Shown here: positions 22,454 through 31,602 of the stretch, in pieces | Layout: every line of letters starts with the position of its first letter | Position numbering within the stretch: the first letter of the stretch is position 1 | Assembly: GCA_022478985.1 (NCBI GenBank) | Contig: JAKSZP010014528.1 | Coordinates: 62,001 to 126,000 of the forward strand | DNA: 64,000 bases | Direction of reading: 5' to 3' | Origin: Massospora cicadina | Taxonomy: Eukaryota; Entomophthoromycota; Entomophthoromycetes; Entomophthorales; Entomophthoraceae | Made by a program: the position numbers and the translations under genes | Notes under the pieces: model-generated | What the model was told of the DNA's origin: nothing | The model's database searches: none | Seen by the model: the letters and a program-made list of their open reading frames with translations, nothing else

Positions 22454-22949
22454 TGTTATAAAATTGGCGGTTTTCCATAGATACACCAAGTGAGTTTGCA
22501 CAGGGTTTGACCCACTGAGCAATCAAGGCCAACAATATGACGATCATTGCCCTCAAAACAACAGAATAAACTTTTATCAAATAAACACGGAGTTTTGCTC
22601 CCACAACTAAATTATTCAATATACTTAATACCGCGGATTCTTCTTATTCCGCTGGTTTTTACTTACTTAATAACCCCCTTTCTTGATCATCTCATCTCGC
22701 CTATATGGTAACAACTTTGGATGATATGACTTGTATGGCTTAGTAATTATTTCGCCATATCTTATTGGCTCCATCAATTCTTCATTCGTTAATTTCACAT
22801 CTGCCTAATTTGAGACGATTTCCTAATAACCCAATATTGCCTTATCTCAATGCACTTAAATAATTGTAACTAATCTCATTTTGGCAGATTCATCTCAACC
22901 CGCCCTAACTGTCCCAGGTTTATTGTCCAGTCATATCAGAATTGCAACA
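22454..22949 (-). repeat. 5' LTR of the nested Gypsy element
   Basis: It is the partner of 17001-17497. On the minus strand it begins TGTTGCAATTCTG and ends TTTTATAACA. The right-hand flank is TGGCC, the second target duplication copy. Confidence 0.93.
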
Positions 22950-23185
22950 TGGCCCATCCTATATACTGAGAACTTTCAACTAATAAGGCATCATATTTTT
23001 CTCCAGTTGATTAAATAATCTAGTTTATGACCCTTTGCAGAGTTACAATAATAGTCATTATAACTCAGGATAGTTGCCAACATATATGATCCTGCAGAAT
23101 CTAAAGTGCATCATTAACGCCTCTCTACAGTCATTCACTCTTCAAAACCATCCCAAATAAATTCAAGTTCTCCATTATATACTAA
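22950..23185 (+). repeat. 3' LTR of the old Gypsy element, right part
   Basis: The first five bases are the target duplication TGGCC. From 22955 the sequence CATCCTATATA-TGA-AACTT, TTTGCAGAGTTAC, TTGC(C/T)AACATAT and CTCTC(T/A)CAG-CATTC continues the match to 10640-10870 of the 5' LTR. Similarity fades near 23185. Confidence 0.75.
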
Positions 23186-23804
23186 AACCGTTTAATTGTA
23201 AATTCATTATGTTCAGATTTCCTTCTGCTAAAAGTTAAGGATGACAAACATATTGAAGTCTTAAGAAGGTTTTTTCAGATTACGTATAGTCTCAGAATTT
23301 ATTTCATATTCAGTTTTGAACTCTACTCTCAGCATAAAAAGATTATGGAGTACGTGACATCAGCCTTGTATATATCACCACTGGCTCAAGATTTGATTAA
23401 GCAATCATTTCAGATGCAGTCTCGACTAAGTTAAGCCTAACTCTGAAGCATCTATGTCTTCAGCCAATTCAACTGGTTGGGAGCATAGGGTGAGGCGAAT
23501 TCTTTATGTTTAGAATTTTTGGCGTTTTGGGAACTTTTGGTGTTAATTTAGAAAAGAAACTCAAGCTTAGATTTTGTTCATTTTTGGTTTCAGCAACTTG
23601 ATCATCTATAGCTATGAGGATGGGGGCTGTTCAATATAAACTTTGTTCAGAGAATTAAACTATAATTTAAAGTTTTATCTCAATAAATATGATAACCTCA
23701 TTAGAAAGCAAAGGGAAGGTACTATAGTCGCTTTATTTGTTTGGCGTGTTGTCAATACAAGCAATTTTGTATATGGTTTGTTGTATTTAATATTAGCTGT
23801 TAGG
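23186..23804. other. AT-rich spacer; its last 19 bases are a LINE target duplication
   Basis: A 71-codon frame at 23643-23858 runs across the LINE boundary and shows no motif. TTTAATATTAGCTGTTAGG at 23786-23804 recurs at 29089-29107 and is the left duplication of LINE-A1. Nothing else was recognised. Confidence 0.6.
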
Positions 23805-23899
23805 GAACTTTTCTTTCTCGTTGCAAACACTTTTGCAACCCATTCAATTCAAGACTAAATCTAGTTTGATAATCTCATAGAGGAGATTAGTCTGCGCCC

Positions 23900-25315
23900 A
23901 TGTCTGGGAGCAGTTGGGCAAGCAAGGCAAGAGGAGCAGGCGGAAGGCCCGCGGCCTCCAACATTCGAAAATGCCCCAGAGAATCTGGCAGAATAGAAAA
24001 AAATCTAAAAAAACTGGCGGTCACAATTTCCCCAGAGATACTCGCGTGGCAAGCACGATGCAACCAGTACATCAATACGCTACATTCCCAGCCACTTTCG
24101 TTGGTGGAATTTGGAGTCCGTGTGTATCTGGACATCCAAAAAATGGCCCTATGGGAAAAATTTTGTGAAGATGTACACAAAATTTTCCTGACCGCGGTGT
24201 ACGTTGCACATCACTCCATGTCACGCGGTTGGCTGGACCTAGGTTTTGAAAGCAAAATAGCAGCAGATGAGGCTGCAGCGGTGCACATAGTGGTCGACCT
24301 CCCCAAAGGGCAACAGGTCGTCGAAACTAAATGCACCAGATGGACAAAATTGAACCAAATTTTCCTCACGTTTGACTTTTTGCCTACTACGGTAAAATGT
24401 GACATTTTGGAGCAACACCTGAAAGATGGTCTCGCCATATACAGCGAAATACAATCTTTCAAAATGCAATGTTTCACACTGATGCCACACCTGTGCACCG
24501 GCAAAGCCATCGCAGTTATGACCCCAACTGAGGAGATCGCAAAGGACCTAACCCAGATCCCGCACTCCACCTTTATTGACATCACAGGGCACACCACCCA
24601 CCCATTCCAGGTAACCGTGGACAGCGCGCCCCCCATTTGCACCCACTGTGATGTGTTTGGCCATAAGGCACATGCGTGCCCCATTAAAGAGGGCGTTAGA
24701 TTCCAAGAGCACCCCTCAGCGGCCATGGCCAGTGGAGAGGCGCACTACGAACCAACCTCAAGCACCAAAGAGGCTTTCCCGTGGGGAGCACAAGGCTGCT
24801 ACCTATTGGTAAAGCCCATCTCCCCGCAGGAGCAGAAGAAGGCCAAGCAGGCCCATAGGACTGCGGCCAAGGAAGTGGCCAAGGTCACCACCACCATCTC
24901 ACACTCACAACACCAGGAGGACATGGAGACCTTCGCGGTGGAAGCAACTCGGGAATCCATCACCCAATCAGATTGGGAGGCCCAAGCCAAACGGGCCACT
25001 CAATCTGAGGATCCGATGGGAGATTTGATCTCACCCAATCGCTGCACCCAAGCCCCGGTTGAAACTGACTTGGGACCTATCCCAACAAAAAAAAATTTTT
25101 TTGCCCCACTCGACGGTGCACCAAACTTATCCGCACCGCAAAAAATTCATCCGACGTCGGGAAAACAAAAAGCGAAGGCCAAAGCCAACGCGACTCTTTC
25201 TGCAAAAATTAACAAAAACCCCGATAGCATTGCTGCTAATACCCACGCTGCTGTGAAAGCCCGTGGGGACCTGGAAGAGGCTGGTGGGTCAGGGGACCCA
25301 CCCCCTCGCACCTAA
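23900..25315 (+). CDS. LINE-A1 ORF1, nucleic-acid-binding protein with CCHC knuckle
   Basis: This is an intact frame of 471 codons starting MSGSSWASKARGAGGRP, a start shared by A2 and A3. Residues about 60-190 form the conserved ORF1 core, with PLSLVEFGVRVYLDIQ, LWEKFC, RGWLDLGF and IFLTFDFLPT. A knuckle CTHCDVFGHKAHACP (C-x2-C-x4-H-x4-C) lies near residues 247-260. The C-terminal third is lysine-, alanine- and glutamate-rich and probably flexible or coiled. In this class ORF1 protein binds element RNA and helps in target-primed reverse transcription. The TAA stop is followed in the same frame, six bases later, by the ATG of ORF2. The frame is open in A1, while A3 has a frameshift near its end and A2 is broken more than once. 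Confidence 0.9.
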   Translation: MSGSSWASKARGAGGRPAASNIRKCPRESGRIEKNLKKLAVTISPEILAWQARCNQYINTLHSQPLSLVEFGVRVYLDIQKMALWEKFCEDVHKIFLTAVYVAHHSMSRGWLDLGFESKIAADEAAAVHIVVDLPKGQQVVETKCTRWTKLNQIFLTFDFLPTTVKCDILEQHLKDGLAIYSEIQSFKMQCFTLMPHLCTGKAIAVMTPTEEIAKDLTQIPHSTFIDITGHTTHPFQVTVDSAPPICTHCDVFGHKAHACPIKEGVRFQEHPSAAMASGEAHYEPTSSTKEAFPWGAQGCYLLVKPISPQEQKKAKQAHRTAAKEVAKVTTTISHSQHQEDMETFAVEATRESITQSDWEAQAKRATQSEDPMGDLISPNRCTQAPVETDLGPIPTKKNFFAPLDGAPNLSAPQKIHPTSGKQKAKAKANATLSAKINKNPDSIAANTHAAVKARGDLEEAGGSGDPPPRT

Positions 25316-25321
25316 GGTGCA

Positions 25322-28300
25322 ATGGGGGAAACCTTCACTCTAGGGACGCTGAATATCACCAGACTCAAGGTCTCCCCATCCCGGGCTAGGAAACTGAGTT
25401 TTTTACAAAATAATTTACCTGTGGATATCCTGGCCATCCAGGAAACCCACTGTCCACGAGGTTCCAAGGATGCTTGGAAAACAATGCTCCTACCATCCCT
25501 ATCCTTTTGGTCAAAGTACTGTGGGGTGCTAATTTTGAAAAACAATTTTTTCAAATTTACATCTTCAGAAACATTCCTAAATGACCCTGTGCTCGTTGTC
25601 ACCTTCTCATGGGCCGATGTTGCACACACAATTGTCAACATTTACGCCCCAAACGGTGCACAAGAGCGTCAGGAATTCTTCTCGTCAGTCAAATCCCTCC
25701 CACTACCCCCTGATTCTTTCCTAATTGGTGACATGAACTGTTGGCTAACCTCACCAATGGACCGGTGGCTGCCCTCACCCCACACCCCACAGGGTCACGT
25801 AGAACTACGCGTTCTAAAAGCCACCCTTGGGTTAATGGATGCGCTGCCACAACATGCCCCACTGCTCAAAAACATGACACGTCCCCACATCCACAATGGC
25901 CAATTAAGGTCCATGACCCGCATTGACCTTATTCTAGTGCCGGCGAAATTCCAACCCCACATCTCCCACTTAAAAACAATGAAAATTGAATCCTCCGACC
26001 ACCGACTGGTCTTGATAACATACCACTTACCCGTCACAGTTGCAAAGGCCCCACATTGGTGCAAAATCCGCCCCCCAGAGCTTGCGTTGCCAGGATTTTC
26101 CAGGTGGGTGGAAGAGGCAACTTTGGCAAAATTGTTTGTTGCACCGTTTTGCGCGGACCCCATTTCCACATGGGCAACTTTCAAAAAAGGCACCATCTGC
26201 CACTATCGCCATTTCTCATCCAGACGCTCATGAGCCACATCAGCGGTTATATCGCGCGCTGGCAGAATTGGCCCACTTGGAGTCCAACATTCCTGCCTCA
26301 GGATATAGCCCTGCATGGGGCCAGAAGTGGGTGGAGGCAGCAGCACACCTCAACGCACTTGAAAGGCAACACAAACATCAGGTTTGTGTCCAATACAGGG
26401 CCACATGCATCACTAAAGGCGACAAGTGCACCGCATACTTCTTCAAAAAAATTTTTGCACCATGCCAGAGCATGGCCTGCACACAGGTGCAAAGATCGGA
26501 TAATTCTATTATGGACACACCAGCTGAAGTGGCAATCGAAACGCAAAGATATTACTCCAAGTTATACCGAGCTGAACCAATTCAGCTGGCCAAAATGGCA
26601 GAATTTCTTGACAGAGCTCATATCCGCACTGCTTTCCGATACCCGGAAATAATGAATTTAATTACTCCGAACGAATTATGGACTACCATTCGTGGTGCGC
26701 CAAACCAAAAATGCTCAGGCCCAGATGGCATTCCATATGAGTTCTACAAAAAATATTTTAGATACATATCCCCATTGCTGCTAGCCTCACTCAACCAAAG
26801 CCTGTTGGAAACGCGCCTCCTACCAGGAGGACATGAGGCTTTTACAGTCACACTCTTCAAGAAAGGGGATAGTCTAGACTTAGCCAACTGGCGCCCCATT
26901 TCTCTAACAAACACAGACACCAAAATTTTAACAAAAATCATGGCTAACCATTTAGGGACTGTAGCATCTGCCACCATCTCTCCAGAACAATTTGGTTTCA
27001 TCCTCAGAAGGTTGATTTGGGATAACGTGCACTCTGTGGCTAATGTGTGTCAGTCCACAGCCTCTGGGGCACTTGTATTCTTGGACCAACAAAAGGCCTA
27101 TGATAGAGTAAACTGGGAATACCTTAGGGCCTGCCTCCAACAATTCCGCCTACCTCCCCGCTTCATTAACTGGGTGATGCTGCTCACGGAATCTGCAACA
27201 ATGGCTGTGCGCGGCCCAGGTTTCCTAACGGATGTAGTCCATCCTCAAAGGGGCCTGCGACAAGGGGACCCCCTGAGCCCACTCTTATACAACTTCAGCC
27301 TTGACCCACTACTGCGAAATGTGAATGCCCAACTCACTGGGGTCCATGTGCCAGGCCAAACCCCAGTCAAGATGATGGCATTTGCAGATGATTGCGTGGT
27401 GGGGGTGTCTAATAATAAAGATGCACGCGCGCTTGAAGCCCTCATCCAGGAATATTCCCGGGTAAGCAACGCGGCACTGAACGCCTCCAAATCCGAAATC
27501 ATCCTCCTTGGTCGGTTTCAGAACTGCTGGGCCCCAGAAAGTAGTTCCCAACCCAGCCCAGCTGCTCGCCCAAGTTCACGCCTTACTAACTCAAAACAAA
27601 CCGCTCCACTGGTGCTCCCCTTTGTGCCGCGACCTACCATAGGACCGGTACGCCATCTGGGCGTGTGGTTGGAGGCAGGAGGATACGCGTCAGCAGTAAT
27701 GGAGGGCCATATACTGGACAACGTGACGAAGCGAATCGCCTCTCTCAGAGCCCACCCTACTACCCTCACTGGCAGGGTTGTTCTTGCCAACTCTATGCTC
27801 CTATCCAAAGTCTGGTTTGGAGCCCACGCCATCCCCTTCTCCTCAAGCTTCTTCAAATCCCTATATGCTTTGCTACAAGGTTGGCTTTGGTCAGGCCGCC
27901 CTCCACCAGTACGGCTAGAGGTCATGTTTGGCCCTCATCATCATGGTGGCATGGGCCTACTTGACTTCAAAGCCCATACCGCCAAGATCCTAGGCACCTG
28001 GATTGCGGCCGTCATTGCTCCTACACTCCCATCCCAACACTGGTCCCGCACGGCCCGCTCCAACTTCTCCCGAGCCTTGGGCCTCAACAATCCATCAAAC
28101 CCCCACTCCCTGATGAAATACCTCGCATCACACACATCAGCCACAGGTCCTCACGGGACCAAAACCCACTACAAACGAATCCTACTCTCCATGTGAAGCG
28201 CAGAGTGGAGAATTCATATTAGTGGACATAAAACCTGAAGAGGCCGCCCCTCTCCTCAGTTCACACAAGAGGTACAGGGGCTACCCATCCATGATGGCGT

Positions 28301-28976
28301 GATCCCCATTCGACCCCAAGTCCTATCCAGGGTGGACTACCTGGACATGATGGACATCCCTTATTCCACTGAGACCCAAAAGACTATCTGGAAATACGCA
28401 CACCATCCTCTGTTGCAGCCTCAAGTCCGTTCCCATGTGTGGCGCTGCCTGAGGTGAGTGTATCGTACAGCTGAGCGCTCTAATGCTTTGCACTCATCCT
28501 GTGTCGTGTGTGGCCAGTATGGAACGCTGTTTCACCGCCTGGAGAAGTGCCCCACCTCTAAAGTAATATGGCGCGAAGTCCAAAGTCTGCTAGGCCAGGA
28601 TCAAACACATCCCTTCAGTCTGTCAAGAGATATGTTTTCTTCATCAATGGCCTCCCCCCTCCCACCCTCCCTTCGTGCTCTGGTGGTTGCAATCGCCATG
28701 TGGACTATCCACACGATTGTCTTGGATGCCATCGCCGGATCCATCTCCACCCTCCCTGAAGCTGTCCACAGATTCCGGTCTCATTTGGTGGATCACTTTC
28801 AAGCGTGGATGTTTGGATATCTCCCACCACGTTGCCAGCAGCTGGTCTCCTCCTGGTTCCCAGTCTGGTTCATCAAATCAGACCCCTTCCTCCACACGTG
28901 CTCAATAGTGGCTACGCCCCCTACACACGTTCCCCCCCTTCCCATAAGTGGCGTTCCCGCTGGCAACAAGAGATAG
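25322..28976 (+). pseudogene. LINE-A1 ORF2: endonuclease, reverse transcriptase, CCHC
   Basis: The first frame, 25322-26233 (303 codons), is an APE-type endonuclease: TLGTLNI, QETHCP, NIYAPNG, GDMNCW, RIDLIL and SSDHRLV are in the expected order. It ends at TGA 26231-26233. A two-base deletion near 26255 (relative to A2) then shifts frame, and the reverse transcriptase runs open to 28196 with GPDGIPYEFYKK, LANWRPISLTNTD, SGALVFLDQQKAYDRVNW, LRQGDPLSPLLYN and the catalytic MAFADDC. In-frame TGA codons at 28194-28196, 28236-28238 and 28455-28457 interrupt the C-terminal part, which carries CVVCGQYGTLFHRLEKCP, a C-x2-C-x8-H-x4-C motif. There is no RNase H. The enzymatic domains look recent, but the protein is broken. 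Confidence 0.92.
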
Positions 28977-29107
28977 CATCGCTTCTCTGGGGTGCCTCAC
29001 CTGGTACTGAGTTTTGTCTCGTCTGAGTCATATTCAGAAGTGTCCGTCCCATGGTCGGCCTTCCCCGCAATAAATTTAAAATTTAAAATTTAATATTAGC
29101 TGTTAGG

Positions 29108-29214
29108 TGGCACTTTAGTTGTCCCCTGCTCAATTTTGTACCTCATTGCCTAATGGTTGTCACAATTTTTTTATAGGTTGGTGGGTTGGTGGCGACCTCT
29201 CAAAACCATCTTTT
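29108..29214. other. Short AT-rich spacer right of LINE-A1
   Basis: This is flanking sequence continuing after the right duplication of LINE-A1. Nothing was recognised in it. Confidence 0.5.
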
Positions 29215-31128
29215 ATTTTTTTTAACTGAGGCAAACTGACAAGAGGACAGACATACCAAGCTCAGAGGAGCAAAACTTATAATAAACTAAAATTGAACGA
29301 ACAGCAAGAGACAAACATATCACTAAAACCAAATTAAAAATTAAAAAAACTCTAATGATCCAACCAGGTCAGAGGTGGTAAACTACTATGCGTCCATGGT
29401 GGGGGTGAGTGGGGATCAGTAGGCTCATCCTCCTCCTCTGTGTTTTTAGTGTATGGCAAAGCGTTGAGAGCACGGGCGTGGGTGCAATCTCAAAATGGAG
29501 GTCAAGGTAGCAGAGTGAGGCTTGCAGCTCAAATTTTGCTATGAAGAGGGTGGTGGTATTTTTTATGGGGCTTACTCAGCCTCAAGGTGAACTTTGGGAA
29601 GGGTGGTGAAGGTGGCAATGTTGTTTCTGGTAATTAAGGTCTTGAGTCCAATTTTTGCAACCATTGCACCTTTTTGTATTGCTATGTAAGCAACTTGGTA
29701 GAATCAGAAATTTTTTTATGAACTTGTTGCATGGGGGAAGGACAGAGGCGGGTATCCCCTTGACCAAAACTGAGACTGATTTTGCTATGGCCTTTTTTGA
29801 TGGGGAAAAATCAGGGAAGGCAACAGCCTCTTTGGTGAGTTGGTGGTCACAGTGGAATTAATTGGCATCAGAGCGTAGAGTATAGTACTGAGCTGAAAAT
29901 TGAGCTGAATATTCTTCGTTTTGTGTACATTTCAAGGCCTGGAGGCCTCGATCAATTTGGGGATGGAATTTCCCAAATCATCAACTTCCTCAAAATAAAC
30001 CCAGGAATTTGGTTAAAAACAATCGATTGATCGACATATGGGTGGGCTGGGTTTGGTAGCTAAGTGGGTTTTTTAATTTATTGGGTCCATGCTGGCTCCT
30101 GATTAGTTGGGTTTGGAGTGGGGGTTTGACATGTAGGTTCTCTATTGGCTGAATCAGTGACAGTTGCATCTACCATTTTGGGTGGAGGGGTATGGAGGAT
30201 TGTTCCCCATTCAAAAAGTTTTTAAGTCAGCAATGGGAGCATCATGGGGGAGTCAAACTTGTGGGCTCCAGCTCAGGCTATAGTGGGGCTGCACCGCTTC
30301 AAGTGGTCCAGGCCATAACAAATGGGGAAGGTCATGCACCCTTTGTATACTCTGGCCCAGAAAGGGTGGTTGGGGCAGAGGAAATAACAGTGCGAGGGGG
30401 AATCAAAATAGTGATTTCAGTTGCTATTGGTTGTACAGTTGCAAAGGTGTGAGAGGCCACAAGTCAATTGACTCCATTAGGAACCACAAATTGTAGAGTG
30501 GGTTCAGCACCATATACTGACAACCCAGTTATTAATTCGTTGTATAAAGTTTCAGGGGGAGGTAGGGAGGCCCGCAAATTGAACCACAAGAGGGGTGTCA
30601 TCAGGCAATTGGGTGCAAGTGGTTGGGATGAGGTTTTTCTGGAACACCAGGGGAATGTTGCCTGTGATTGCATCATTAACTATACAGGTGAAGCCAAGGT
30701 CAAAGTACCCCTTGTAGGGGAGGAAGTCAATAAAGCCTTCAGGCTGCATAAGCACCTGGGCTATTTCTATACATGGTTACCGTTGTTGGGAAACAAGTTG
30801 CCATATTCAACCCAGAGGCTGAATTGCATCTTGCATCAGGGGAGCACAATGGGGATACAAGTCACCGCTTGGGAACGTGCAAGGTGGAGGGCAAGATCCT
30901 TATTGGGGAATGTATTGACTTGAGGTATTAGGAGTCTGGTTGGCCTAGTTCAAAAGCATTTTACAACTAGGTAGAAGATGCTAGGGGGTTTCGCCACTGC
31001 CTCATTTTGGAGCAGCAGGTGGCAGGGCCAAGGACATTGGAGATTTGCTGTGTGTTGGTTTTTTGGAGTTGTTTAGTTCTGCTGTAATTTTTAAATACGC
31101 TCAAATATTATATTGAGCAGAAAAAAGA
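29215..31128 (-). mobile_element. ORF1-only LINE relative (half-LINE), copy A
   Basis: On the minus strand the unit starts near TTTTTTCTGCTCAATATAA, a start shared with copy B (CTTTCTGCTCAGCATAA), then has an ORF1-like frame and ends in TGTCTGTCCTCTTGTCAG followed by TTTGCCTCAGTTAAA. That tail closely resembles the last 30 bases of LINE-B. There is no endonuclease or reverse transcriptase between the reading frame and the tail. I could not find a convincing target duplication, so the ends are set by similarity to copy B and to the LINE-B tail. Confidence 0.72.
29352..31037 (-). pseudogene. ORF1-like CCHC protein with unknown C-terminal region, copy A
   Basis: The start ATG sits in CCAATGTC, as in copies B and C. 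Blocks, in several frames, include FIDFLPYKGYFDLGFTC near 30720, TPLVVQFAGLPTSP near 30560, LYNELITGLSVYG near 30520, and PNHPFWARVYKGCMTFPICY near 30350, where the first cysteine of the knuckle has become phenylalanine. The blocks RGW(L/I)D(L/I)GF, F-x-F-x-x-LPT and EL-x2-GL-x2-YG of the LINE ORF1 proteins line up with them in the same order. Downstream come a WGTIL block followed by a proline-rich linker, and a C-terminal region shared with copies B, C and D. Frameshifts disable it. Confidence 0.68.
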
Positions 31129-31602
31129 ATTATCTCTAAAAAATTTATCTTGATTTGGTTGATACAGTAAGGGGGTTTCACTTTTTTTATTTGACAAAAA
31201 ACTTAATTTAGTTTAGTAGAATAAAATATAACGATGTTAAAATGAACTATATTTGTAAAGTAACAACTTTTTAGTTCCAGTGTCATTTTTCTCAGCTGAC
31301 TAGCATCTAATCAGGATAGTAGAGGACCTTTTAAAAAAAGAAATTTGGTCACAAAAGTCCTTATCTTGGCTGGTTATCAAACTATCATGTCTTTGTGGGA
31401 CTCAGTAAATATAAGAATTGCAAGTGTATTCCTCAGCTTAGCTGGTCTGAGAAATAATTTGGATCTTTAGGGCTCAAAAAATAGGATGCAATTTAATCCT
31501 GGGACTTTCAACTCAGCTGTATTAAATAAAACCTCAGAACTTTGAAGTTCTTTTTGTGTTTATCTTAGGTGGTCTTGTTCAGTATAATGATATTTGTATT
31601 TA
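31129..31602. other. AT-rich spacer between half-LINE copies A and B
   Basis: I see no open frame or structural motif in these 474 bases. Confidence 0.5.

Larger units (their letters stand above)
17001..22949 (-). mobile_element. Complete nested Ty3/Gypsy element with 5-bp target duplication
   Basis: Two LTRs of 497 and 496 bases flank gag, protease, reverse transcriptase, RNase H and integrase, all on the minus strand. The polypurine tract lies next to the LTR at 17001-17497 and the primer site next to the LTR at 22454-22949. The ends are TGT and ACA and the flanks are TGGCC on both sides. LTR identity is about nine in ten by eye, so this is the youngest LTR element here, yet its frames carry several stops and at least three frameshifts. 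It interrupts the 3' LTR of the older Gypsy element. After the integrase GPY/F module there is no chromodomain. Confidence 0.93.
10445..23185 (+). mobile_element. Old Ty3/Gypsy element, 3' LTR split by a nested element
   Basis: Gag, protease, reverse transcriptase, RNase H and integrase relics follow in order from 11245 to 16760, flanked by LTRs. The 5' LTR (about 10445-10870) matches 16805-17000 and then 22955-23185; the gap is exactly the nested element 17001-22949 plus one copy of its 5-bp duplication. Splicing the two halves gives about 427 bases, the same length as the 5' copy. LTR identity is low, around two thirds by eye, so this insertion is much older than the one nested in it. No chromodomain was seen. 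Confidence 0.82.
23805..29088 (+). mobile_element. Full-length LINE-A, copy 1 (A1)
   Basis: An L1-like non-LTR retrotransposon of about 5.28 kb: a short 5' UTR beginning near CTTTTCTTTCTCGTTGCAAA, ORF1, ORF2, and a 3' end GGTCGGCCTTCCCCGCAATA followed by repeats of AAATTT type instead of poly(A). Exact 19-base duplications (TTTAATATTAGCTGTTAGG) at 23786-23804 and 29089-29107 delimit it. Copies A2 and A3 share start, end and gene order. It is distinctly richer in G and C than the LTR elements. Of the five LINEs it has the longest intact frames: ORF1 is open, and one 718-codon frame covers the reverse transcriptase. Confidence 0.95.

Noticed and set aside
24211..24726. Long open frame on the minus strand (171 codons) inside LINE-A1 ORF1, also present in A2 and A3
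   Set aside because: It is the antisense of the conserved ORF1 core; its openness follows from codon bias of the sense gene and it has no motif of its own.
28568..28908. Overlapping short frames (63-77 codons) at the end of LINE-A1
   Set aside because: They are other frames of the ORF2 C-terminal part, which is clearly coded by the frame containing CVVCGQYG.
29860..29880. TTGGCATCAGAGCGTAG, similar to the primer binding site of many LTR elements
   Set aside because: There is no LTR next to it, and it lies inside the coding part of half-LINE copy A.
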